From NCBI GenBank assembly GCA_937896665.1, contig CALBNS010000072.1, positions 1-11,786 on the forward strand: a stretch of 11,786 nt of DNA, in the 5' to 3' direction. The DNA is from an uncultured Clostridia bacterium. GTDB lineage: Bacteria > Bacillota > Clostridia > Lachnospirales > Lachnospiraceae. Positions 5,775 to 11,786 of the stretch are shown here, piece by piece. The translations under genes and the position numbers were made by a program. A model generated the notes under the pieces. The model was not told the DNA's origin and made no database searches. It saw only the letters and a program-made list of their open reading frames with translations. Positions within the stretch are counted from its first letter, which is position 1; the number at the start of each line of letters is the position of its first letter.

Positions 5775-8402
5775 CTATGTCAATTCATGATATTTCTTCA
5801 CAAAAAATGCCTTTACAATAGAAACCAAAGCCATATATCCCGCAATAACACATACTAGGAATGCAAAGTATTTTATTGGAAGTACTGTAAGACCAAACAA
5901 TGCTCCAAGTGGAGTAAATGTAAATAGCGTAAATAATACAACACCAAATAAAGTTACAGCCACAACTGATGCTGCTGGCTTGCTTTGAACAAATGGAACC
6001 TTTCTAGTTCTGAGCAGATGCAGTATCAACACTTGCGTCCACATAGATTCCAAAAACCATCCAGTCTGAAACAAGGCCACAAACTGTTCCTGATTACCTG
6101 CGCTATATGCCGGACAGATAACGAGGAAAAGAAAAGCAAATGTAATCATGTCAAATACTGAACTAATTGGTCCAAAACACCGCATAAAACGTCCAAGGTT
6201 TTTTCCTGACCATTCCTGTGGTGTCTGATAGATATCTTCATCCACGTTATCCCACGGGAGCACCAAACATAAAATGTCATATAACAGATTCAGCAATAGT
6301 AACTGCAAAGAAGTCATCGGTAAAAATGGTAAGAAGATACTTGCAATAACAATCGAGAAAATATTACCAAAATTAGACGATGCCGTTATCTTTATATATT
6401 TTCTCGTATTTGCAAAGGCTTTTCTTCCTTCGAGGATTCCCTCCTCCAGTACATTCAAATCCTTCTTAAGCAGAATCACATCTGATTCCTCTTTGACCAC
6501 ATCAGATGCCTGATCTACAGAAATACCCACATCTGACTGAACGATTGCCGGAAGGTCATTCATTCCATCGCCAAGAAAACCAACTGAGTGTCCATTCCCC
6601 TGCAAGATGCTTACAATCGTGCTTTTCTGCTTTGGAGATACATTTGTAAAAAGGCAGTTCCTCTCAACTGCTACAAGCTGCTCCTCTTCAGATAAAGAAT
6701 CAAATTCAAGTCCACTAATTCTATTTGCAACATCTATTCCCAGTCTTTGGCATATAGAAATCGCAACACTCTCTTCATCACCTGTCAGCACTTTTACTGC
6801 AACGTTTAGTTTTGCCAACTTTTCTATAGCACTCTTTGCTGACTCCTTCGGAGCGTCAAAGAAAGCCAAGTATCCTAAGAGAACTAAATCATCTTCATCC
6901 GTTTTACTTATGACATCAGATGAATGCTTTTTGTATGCAACCGCTAAAACCTTCATTCCATCATCAAGCATTTCATCCACAACAGCATGAACACTTTCAG
7001 ATTTTGTCTCATCCATAGGATGAATTTCTCCCCTAAAAGAAACATAACTGCATCGGCTGACAACTGCATCAACGCTTCCTTTTACGAGAATTACGTTTTC
7101 ATCATTTTTTCTTACAAGAACTGATACCATTTTTCTGTCATAATCAAACGGTATTTCATCCAGCTTATCTGTATTCGTTTTCAGTTTCTCGTAAAAATTT
7201 TCTTTTCCCGGCATTTCTTTGCATTTAAGAATTGCCTCATCAAGATGATTTTTCACACCACTATGATACACACTGTTTAGATAGGAATATTCCAAGACTT
7301 GACTACTCTCATTTCCCAAAATATCCATGTAATACTCTAAAATAATCTGATCTCCGGTAAGTGTTCCCGTCTTATCAACGCAAAGAATATCCATGCTGCC
7401 AAACCCCTGCATGGCACTTATATTCTTAACGATAGTCTGTTTCCTTCCCATAGAGGCTGAACCTTTGGCCAGACAAGCATTTACCACCATAGGAAGAAGT
7501 TCTGGTGTTAATCCTACTCCTACCGAAAGTGCAAATAAGAGAGACGTTCCCCAATCTCCTTGTGTACCTCCTGTTGCAATGAATACAACAGGAACAAGAA
7601 TGCACATAAATCTGATGAGTACCTTTGCAATAGATGCTGCACCCTTATCAAAACTTTTTCTTTTATCTGAGGTTTTATCCTTAATCCCACCAAAAACAGT
7701 ATCGTTCCCAACTGCAAGAACAATTCCCTCTCCTGTTCCACCAATGACCGCCGAGCCTGCAAATGCTATATTTTTATAACCTGCATAAGAATAAACATTC
7801 TGTTCTATCAGTACATCGGAAGTCTTTTCAAGTATTGCGCTTTCTCCTGTAAGAATTGACTGCGACATAAATAAATCATTTGCTTTACTGATTCTAAGTT
7901 CCGCCGGAACTCTGTCTCCTGCCCGCAAATGCACAATGTCACCCACGACCACTTCTGTGGAACTAATGCTTTCCCATTCTCCGTTTCTTCTGACCGTGCT
8001 TTCTGTATTAACCATATCAAGCAAACTGTGTGATATTTTCTTTGCTTTCATTTCTTGCACAAAACGAACAATTCCACTTAATGAAAGCATGCAAAATATA
8101 ATAATTGCTGTAGAGTAATTATGACTGAATTCATTCTCCATGATCAGCTCCGTAGCAAACGAGATTATTCCAAGCACAAACAAAATGATAGAAAATGGAT
8201 TAATGAATGCCCTTCTCAATCGATAAATAATAGAGTCCGGCTTACTTTCCAACATGCTGTTTGTTCCATATTTCAATCTATATTCAGACACCCGTTCTTC
8301 ATCAAGTCCGTTCTCGCTTGTATTAAGATCGGTCATTGTATCCTGCCACGGTGCGTGTGCATACATATCAATCCGATTATTTTTAAGATGCATTTCGCTC
8401 AC
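5775..8402 (-). CDS. Second Mg2+-type P-type ATPase (diverged MgtA paralogue)
   Basis: An 875-aa P-type ATPase that aligns with the downstream MgtA along its whole length. It keeps TGES (185-188), PELLP (300-304), DKTGTLT with Asp343, a KGS lysine (441), GDGMND (611-616), SSNFGNIFS (about 675) and LNLLYDI...PWDNVDED (about 704-723). Differences from the downstream copy are TGDE for TGDN (540-543), KGS for KGA, LPAI after GDGMND in place of AAAM, LCLVLP for SCTAIP in helix 6, and a shorter loop near residue 767. It is probably a functional transporter with altered kinetics or ion preference; Mg2+ is inferred from family. GTG 8400-8402 is the start, since GGAGG 8411-8415 lies 8 nt upstream and the ATG at 8391-8393 is 17 nt from it. 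It is the first gene of unit A. Confidence 0.9.
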   Translation of the reverse strand: MSEMHLKNNRIDMYAHAPWQDTMTDLNTSENGLDEERVSEYRLKYGTNSMLESKPDSIIYRLRRAFINPFSIILFVLGIISFATELIMENEFSHNYSTAIIIFCMLSLSGIVRFVQEMKAKKISHSLLDMVNTESTVRRNGEWESISSTEVVVGDIVHLRAGDRVPAELRISKANDLFMSQSILTGESAILEKTSDVLIEQNVYSYAGYKNIAFAGSAVIGGTGEGIVLAVGNDTVFGGIKDKTSDKRKSFDKGAASIAKVLIRFMCILVPVVFIATGGTQGDWGTSLLFALSVGVGLTPELLPMVVNACLAKGSASMGRKQTIVKNISAMQGFGSMDILCVDKTGTLTGDQIILEYYMDILGNESSQVLEYSYLNSVYHSGVKNHLDEAILKCKEMPGKENFYEKLKTNTDKLDEIPFDYDRKMVSVLVRKNDENVILVKGSVDAVVSRCSYVSFRGEIHPMDETKSESVHAVVDEMLDDGMKVLAVAYKKHSSDVISKTDEDDLVLLGYLAFFDAPKESAKSAIEKLAKLNVAVKVLTGDEESVAISICQRLGIDVANRISGLEFDSLSEEEQLVAVERNCLFTNVSPKQKSTIVSILQGNGHSVGFLGDGMNDLPAIVQSDVGISVDQASDVVKEESDVILLKKDLNVLEEGILEGRKAFANTRKYIKITASSNFGNIFSIVIASIFLPFLPMTSLQLLLLNLLYDILCLVLPWDNVDEDIYQTPQEWSGKNLGRFMRCFGPISSVFDMITFAFLFLVICPAYSAGNQEQFVALFQTGWFLESMWTQVLILHLLRTRKVPFVQSKPAASVVAVTLFGVVLFTLFTFTPLGALFGLTVLPIKYFAFLVCVIAGYMALVSIVKAFFVKKYHELT

Positions 8403-8427
8403 CAGTTACACCTCCCAACTCCACTCT

Positions 8428-8485
8428 ATCATAACATGCACATTTGTAAGTTCAATGAACAAATTCTTGCTTTTTTCTTGCTTTC
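8428..8485 (-). promoter_or_regulatory. Promoter of the ATPase-regulator unit with tandem 11-bp operator
   Basis: On the minus strand the -10 is TATGAT (8428-8433), the spacer 16 bp and the -35 TTGAAC (8450-8455). Upstream lie two 11-bp direct repeats identical at 10 of 11 bases (plus-strand TTCTTGCTTTT 8464-8474 and TTCTTGCTTTC 8475-8485). Their CTTGC cores at 8466-8470 and 8477-8481 begin exactly 10 bp beyond the -35, the same geometry as at the mgtC promoter. The expected transcript start near 8421 gives a leader of only about 20 nt. Confidence 0.65.
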
Positions 8486-8489
8486 TTAT

Positions 8490-8837
8490 GTACAGAAAGC
8501 CTTTGATAAGCTGAACAACCGAGAGCAGACATTACTCGAAAAGCGGCTTTCTATCTGCATGACCTATGGGCGTGTCGGCTCATGGAAGAACCGCCCCACC
8601 TTTGAAGAACTGGCAGTTATGTTTGAGGGCAGCACAGCCAGCGGTGCAGAGTGAGCCTATCGGAAAGCGGTGGACAAGCTGACAGAGCTTCTGCTTGCTG
8701 AAGGTGCGCTCCATGCTGTCCGTCTGAAACAGGTGTCCAAAACTAACCGCTTTGCAAACAGGGCAGTAGCGTATCTCTTGAACTGTGAGAATGAGAAGCT
8801 ACCAAAGGAAACGATGGTAGTATATGAGCAGATATAA
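8490..8837 (+). pseudogene. Broken conjugative-element sigma-factor-like gene
   Basis: One plus-strand frame gives AFDKLNNREQTLLEKRLSIC, then FEELAVMFEGSTASGAE, a TGA at 8652-8654, then AYRKAVDKLTELLLAEGALH and so on to TAA 8835-8837. This matches the short sigma-70-region-4-like proteins common on clostridial conjugative transposons (FEELAxMFEGSTASGAERAYRKAV as I recall the family). The TGA most simply arose from CGA (Arg). The 5' end, including any start codon and ribosome binding site, is missing, and homology begins at about 8490-8499, four bases beyond the ATPase operator. Its codon use is more GC-rich than the Mg2+ genes, which fits a foreign origin. It is a scar of an element that once inserted here. 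Confidence 0.6.
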
Positions 8838-8951
8838 ATCATCAATAGTGGCAGTTTAGTAAAAAATATCAAATTCTCTCTAATTTTCTCTTAAAATGGT
8901 GGATTCTCCTATCGCTGTACCTCTCTTTTGAGCCATTCTCGTGCTACTCGG

Positions 8952-8980
8952 TTGCATTTTGTGCCTTTGGGCACTAAACT
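8952..8980 (+). promoter_or_regulatory. Putative promoter of the XRE gene with palindrome in the spacer
   Basis: TTGCAT (8952-8957), a 17-bp spacer and TAAACT (8975-8980) form a plausible promoter 30 bp upstream of the GTG start. The spacer ends in the perfect inverted repeat GTGCC-TTTG-GGCAC (8961-8974), which could be an operator, perhaps for the XRE protein itself. The rest of 8838-9010 is AT-rich and shows nothing else I can support. Confidence 0.4.
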
Positions 8981-9010
8981 TGGATTAAGAAAAACAAGGG
9001 AGGATAAATC

Positions 9011-9775
9011 GTGTTTGATATTGACAAGAAAAAATTTGGAGCTTTCATCGCAGAGCTTCGCAAGGAAAAAGGCATCACGCAAAAAGCATTGGCAGAGCGA
9101 CTTCTTGTTTCGGATAAAGCTGTGAGTAAATGGGAAACCGCTTCTAATGTTCCTGATATCGCTTTGCTGATCCCGCTGGCAGATATATTGGGTGTTACAG
9201 TAACGGAACTCCTAATGTGTAAGCGTATGAAACCGGACAATACAATAGATGCGGTAAAAGTCGAGGAAGTGGTAAAAACAGCGATTCCCTATTCTCAGGA
9301 AGAACAGACAAGAACCTATCAGAATAAGAAGCAATGGGGATTTTCTTATGTGGTTGCCGTTGTTCTGGCGGTAATAGAAGTTCTTATTTCCTATACCAAT
9401 GGGCATATCTCCCCATGTATGATTGTCGCAGTTATTTTAGGTGCGATTTTTGGGTTGTACTTCTGCTTCTTTGCGAAAGCAAAACTTCCAACATATTATG
9501 ACGACAACCGTATTTCCATGTATTCAGACGGGATTTTTGAACTGAACTTGCCTGGTCTTGTATTCAACAACAGCAACTGGGGGAAAATTCTGAATGTTGG
9601 ACGCATCTGGTCTATTGTTTTATTGATAACATATCCAATCATTAGCTACATCATGGCACAGGTGTTTACTGGCGATTGGATGGTTTTGAACGTTGTGGAG
9701 ATTGTTGTTGCTCTGCTTTGTATTCTGGGGGGACTTTTCGTTCCTATGTACATTGTTGGAAGAAAATTCGAGTGA
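9011..9775 (+). CDS. XRE-family regulator with membrane C-terminal domain
   Basis: A 254-aa protein. Residues about 8-66 are a Cro/C1-type helix-turn-helix (FIAELRKEKGITQKALAERL, then SDKAVSKWETASNVPDIALL, then LADILGVTVTELL). A linker follows, then four predicted transmembrane helices at about 110-128, 134-154, 198-218 and 225-250. Such membrane-anchored XRE proteins are common in Firmicutes, and the membrane part may sense envelope stress or small molecules; the signal is unknown. The GTG start (9011) has GGGAGGA at 8998-9004 about 7 nt upstream. It is the only sizeable intact plus-strand gene and stands alone between two relics, so it probably arrived with, or survived from, a mobile element. 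Target genes are not evident. Confidence 0.85.
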   Translation: MFDIDKKKFGAFIAELRKEKGITQKALAERLLVSDKAVSKWETASNVPDIALLIPLADILGVTVTELLMCKRMKPDNTIDAVKVEEVVKTAIPYSQEEQTRTYQNKKQWGFSYVVAVVLAVIEVLISYTNGHISPCMIVAVILGAIFGLYFCFFAKAKLPTYYDDNRISMYSDGIFELNLPGLVFNNSNWGKILNVGRIWSIVLLITYPIISYIMAQVFTGDWMVLNVVEIVVALLCILGGLFVPMYIVGRKFE

Positions 9776-9861
9776 TTGTTGGATCGAATCTACATTGTGG
9801 AAGCAAGCTACACTAACAACAAACTGCGAATCAAGATAATAATTGCGAAAAAATAAGCCCT

Positions 9862-10080
9862 GTTGTTTTTACCAACTTCAATCCCGCATTTCCGTTTAAT
9901 CTGTGAGATATACAGGTTGGATACCTTTAATCCACTATGCCCCAGTACATAGTCTTTAATCTGTGTGTAGGTTGCCCCATCCTGAAATTCCGACATATCC
10001 ATATCTTCCAAAGAGAACTAAACCCGAATCTTTTTCGAGTCGACCTCACCCTTGGAAAGCAAGACTACCGTCTCCACATG
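9862..10080 (-). pseudogene. Relic resembling the C-terminal tail of an RNA m5U methyltransferase (RlmD-like)
   Basis: One minus-strand frame reads HVETVVLLSKGEVDSKKIRV, a TAG (10018-10020), then FSLEDMDMSEFQDGATYTQI, KDYVLGHSGLKVSNLYISQI and KRKCGIEVGKN before losing sense near 9862. HVETVVLLS is the end of the catalytic fold of RlmD/TrmA-type methyltransferases. The TYxQIKDYV...LYIxQ(V/I)KRKCGI segment is the extra tail I associate with clostridial copies and with many mobile-element-adjacent fragments. The catalytic domain is missing, the tail is cut short, and there is a stop in the middle, so it is non-functional. The rest of 9776-10317 shows nothing I can support beyond weak AT-rich hairpins. 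Confidence 0.5.
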
Positions 10081-10317
10081 GCACGACAAAACCTTACGGT
10101 TTCCTATATATATGCGGGTTTTCCGCGCCTAAAGATTAACCACAAAAAAATCACTGTTGTTTCCTCATTCCCGCTTTTGTCCAGTTCGAAAATTAAATGT
10201 TCGAAACTTTGTACACGGGAACAAATCATTTATACTGTTTTTTCCTTTTTTGCTCATTTTGTCACGATTATTGTGTAATTATCATGACATCTTGAAAACA
10301 ACCACAGTGTTTTTTCC

Positions 10318-11364
10318 CTACTTTAATCTGATGTAAAATGTAGCCTTGCCACTGCCTTCCCTGCGAAGTTCTCCTTCTTTGACAAGCTTACGCAAAGAAC
10401 CTTCTATCGAACTCACACTGAGTGCCGGGCATAATTCACGAATGTCCTGTTTATTAAACTTCCCGATCTTATTCTGTGTTGCTTTACGCACCATCTCAAG
10501 AGCAGGTAGTTTCTCTTCCACAATCTCAAAGCGCTCTTCAAAATCTTTATAAGCATCAAGAATTGTTCCAAGCAGATATTTGATGAATGGAACTACATCC
10601 TCTTCACCTTCATGCCAGCCATCCTGTGAACGACCTAACGCCTCATAGTACAAATCCTTATTCTTTGCAATTTTAGCTTCAAGAGAAATATACTTACCTA
10701 CATAAAATCCACTGCGATAAAGTAGCAGGGTTGTAAGCAATCTGCTCATTCTGCCGTTACCGTCATTGAAAGGGTGGATGCACAAGAAGTCATGAATAAA
10801 AATCGGAATAGCCAGTAATGGCTCCACCTCATAATTACCAATCACCCTGTTATATTCATCACAGATTTTATCAAGAGCCTCTGGCGTCTCAAATGGAGCA
10901 AGTGGTGTAAATAGAACCTCTGTATGTCCATCTGGATAAGTGGCACTAATATAATTCTGCACAGTCTTGGTTTGCCCTGCGACTGGGTTATTCATGTGAG
11001 TATAAAGTATTTTGTGCAACTGCAATATATAATTTTGTGTAATAGGAACTACATCGAAACTCTCATGGATGATATTTAGCACATCACGGTATCCGACAAT
11101 TTCCTCTTCGTCTCTATTCTTTGGTGTAGTCTTCTCCTCCACCAACTGTTTAATTCTTGTATTTGTAGTTACAATACCTTCAATCGCATTCGAAGCCTCA
11201 GTACTCTGAATCCTTGCAATCTCCACAAATTTCTCCAACTCGTCTGGTCTTTGCTTAAGATAAAGTTCCTGCTTACCTGCGAACTTATAAATTGCTGCTA
11301 TCAAGCCAAGAATCTCAGAATCCCATTTTTCATTTTTTAAAGCTGAATAGTTAAATGTTCTCAT
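10318..11364 (-). CDS. Fic-domain protein with C-terminal winged helix
   Basis: A 348-aa Fic protein that most likely transfers AMP or a related group from a nucleotide onto a hydroxyl side chain of a target protein. The complete active-site motif HPFNDGNGRMSR is at residues 197-208 with catalytic His197. An N-terminal inhibitory motif S-N-A-I-E-G (58-63, fitting (S/T)xxxE(G/N)) marks it as a self-inhibited class II Fic protein. Residues about 285-348 form a small winged helix (FNKQDIRELCPALSVSSIEG, then LRKLVKEGELRREGSGKATF) that probably binds DNA. The start is ATG 11362-11364, with no in-frame start upstream before a stop. The ribosome binding site is poor: AAGGG touches the ATG and AGG at 11381-11383 is 16 nt away. 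No partner antitoxin gene is adjacent. The target is unknown. Confidence 0.9.
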   Translation of the reverse strand: MRTFNYSALKNEKWDSEILGLIAAIYKFAGKQELYLKQRPDELEKFVEIARIQSTEASNAIEGIVTTNTRIKQLVEEKTTPKNRDEEEIVGYRDVLNIIHESFDVVPITQNYILQLHKILYTHMNNPVAGQTKTVQNYISATYPDGHTEVLFTPLAPFETPEALDKICDEYNRVIGNYEVEPLLAIPIFIHDFLCIHPFNDGNGRMSRLLTTLLLYRSGFYVGKYISLEAKIAKNKDLYYEALGRSQDGWHEGEEDVVPFIKYLLGTILDAYKDFEERFEIVEEKLPALEMVRKATQNKIGKFNKQDIRELCPALSVSSIEGSLRKLVKEGELRREGSGKATFYIRLK

Positions 11365-11446
11365 TCCCTTAAAGTGCCTACCTTTCCCTTAAATTATAGT
11401 CAATATTAAGGGAAAGTCAATCTCTTTGTGCCAACTTCCCCTTAAA
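11364..11446 (-). promoter_or_regulatory. fic promoter with four TTAAGGGAA-type sites
   Basis: On the minus strand there is a near-consensus promoter: -35 TTGACT (11415-11420), 16-bp spacer, -10 TATAAT (11393-11398), predicted start near 11386. It is embedded in repeats. Plus-strand TTCCCTTAAA occurs at 11364-11373 (touching the start codon) and 11384-11393, TTAAGGGAA at 11406-11414, and TTCCCCTTAAA at 11436-11446. The second and third form a perfect 11-bp inverted repeat (11382-11392 and 11406-11416) around the -10. A longer imperfect direct repeat (GTGCCxACxTTxCCCTTAAA type) covers 11374-11393 and 11428-11446. This is the layout of a repressor operator array. The Fic protein's own winged helix is the obvious candidate ligand (inference). 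Confidence 0.6.
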
Positions 11447-11558
11447 ATATGTTCTATTTTACGGCATTATTGCTATTTTGTGCGATTTTAATGGTATTGT
11501 ACATAAACTTGATAATTTCGCAGTATATTGCATCTAATATTTTTGCCGTAAACGGCAT

Positions 11559-11733
11559 TTTTATGCAAACATCAGAGTTTGCAGACCTCTTATCAGACTG
11601 CTCTTCTTCTGAAACACAGAGCATTGCAAGCACACACAGGCTCTGCCTTAACCTCTTCTACAGGAGTGCTGCCACAACAACATCCCTTCTTTTCTTCCTC
11701 TTCCATTTTCTTTCCAAATCCAAATAATGCCAT
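11559..11733 (-). pseudogene. N-terminal remnant of a Cys-rich thioredoxin-like protein
   Basis: ATG 11731-11733 opens MALFGFGKKMEEEEKKGCCC, then GSTPVEEVKAEPVCACNA, and ends at TGA 11593-11595 (46 codons). This resembles the Cys-rich leader of clostridial small thioredoxin-fold proteins ('redox-active disulfide' type), which normally continues with a spacer and then IKVLGxGCxxC. A shift of frame near 11610 gives CVSEEEQSDKRSANSDVCIK (to 11559), which looks like that spacer. Sense is then lost just before where the CxxC active site should be. The gene is thus both frameshifted and truncated. It may once have handled metal or thiol stress; nothing functional remains. Confidence 0.5.
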
Positions 11734-11786
11734 CCGTCATATCCCGGAAAAGCATTACAAAATGATCCGCTATGGCGGCATTTACG
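11734..11786 (+). mobile_element. Fragment of an IS91-like transposase (runs off the window)
   Basis: The last 52 bases on the plus strand read RHIPEKHYKMIRYGGIY in one open frame. H-I-P-x-K-x-(F/Y)-x-x-I-R-Y-(Y/G)-G is typical of IS91/IS801-type transposases near their catalytic domain. The fragment begins within a base or two of the thioredoxin-like start codon (11733) and in the opposite direction, so it looks like a breakpoint. Only 17 residues are visible, so the family call is tentative. Confidence 0.45.

Noticed and set aside
8121..8489. 5' part of the plus-strand ORF leading into the sigma-like relic
   Set aside because: It is antisense to the start of the ATPase gene and its promoter. 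Family-like sequence begins only at about 8490.
10184..10206. Two GTTCGAAA direct repeats as an operator
   Set aside because: They are not placed near any gene start or promoter and do not match the LexA-type consensus I know; chance is likely in AT-rich DNA.
10265..10317. AAAACA/TGTTTT inverted repeat as terminator after fic
   Set aside because: It is a 6-bp stem of mostly A:T pairs, and the T-run is on the plus strand, the wrong side for the minus-strand fic gene.
11544..11561. TGCCGT-AA-ACGGCA palindrome with flanking T-runs as a terminator
   Set aside because: The stem is short with a very tight loop and no intact gene ends there on either strand.
11449..11727. 92-aa plus-strand ORF upstream of fic
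   Set aside because: It overlaps the thioredoxin-like remnant on the other strand, lacks a ribosome binding site, and its hydrophobic composition is explained by AT-rich sequence and the antisense of a Glu/Lys-rich gene.
1..11786. CRISPR arrays, tRNA or rRNA genes
   Set aside because: No regularly spaced repeats of CRISPR type and no tRNA- or rRNA-like sequence were seen on either strand.

Overview
The window looks like a piece of accessory chromosome from a low-GC Gram-positive anaerobe, most likely a gut Clostridium or Lachnospiraceae relative. The evidence is AT-rich codon use, strong AGGAGG ribosome binding sites, GTG and TTG starts, and relics typical of clostridial conjugative elements. 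This placement is inferred from protein style only.

The core (896-8485) is a magnesium-transport locus read entirely on the minus strand as two consecutive transcription units. Unit A (8402 to 5274) encodes a P-type Mg2+ ATPase paralogue (875 aa) and a receiver-less winged-helix regulator (162 aa) whose ribosome binding site overlaps the ATPase stop codon. Unit B (5167 to 896) encodes an MgtC/SapB-family protein, an unidentified 89-aa two-helix membrane protein, a DUF3784-like membrane protein, a second and more canonical MgtA (923 aa), and a 55-aa single-helix membrane microprotein directly behind mgtA. Genes within a unit are separated by 20 nt or less or overlap by 4 nt.

Both units start at promoters with the same layout: two GCAAG half-sites 11 bp apart, exactly 10 bp, then a -35 hexamer, a 16-17 bp spacer and a good -10 (TATGAT or TATACT). 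Direct repeats at 11-bp spacing are what OmpR/PhoB-type winged helices bind, so the regulator encoded between the promoters is the natural candidate to control both. At the unit B promoter a third, inverted copy creates a 15-bp hairpin followed by a T-run, which could be a terminator or attenuator.

The flanks are scarred by mobile DNA. On the left are a Nudix hydrolase gene whose 3' end has been replaced (33-413) and a serine-recombinase relic with five in-frame stops (594-872). Right of unit A are a broken conjugative-element sigma-factor-like gene (8490-8837), an intact XRE regulator with a membrane C-terminus (9011-9775, plus strand), and a relic resembling the tail of an RNA m5U methyltransferase (9862-10080). 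An intact Fic protein with a C-terminal winged helix follows (10318-11364, minus). Its promoter carries four copies of a TTAAGGGAA-like site, suggesting a self-regulated module. The right edge holds the Cys-rich N-terminus of a decayed thioredoxin-like gene abutting a fragment resembling an IS91-type transposase that runs out of the window.
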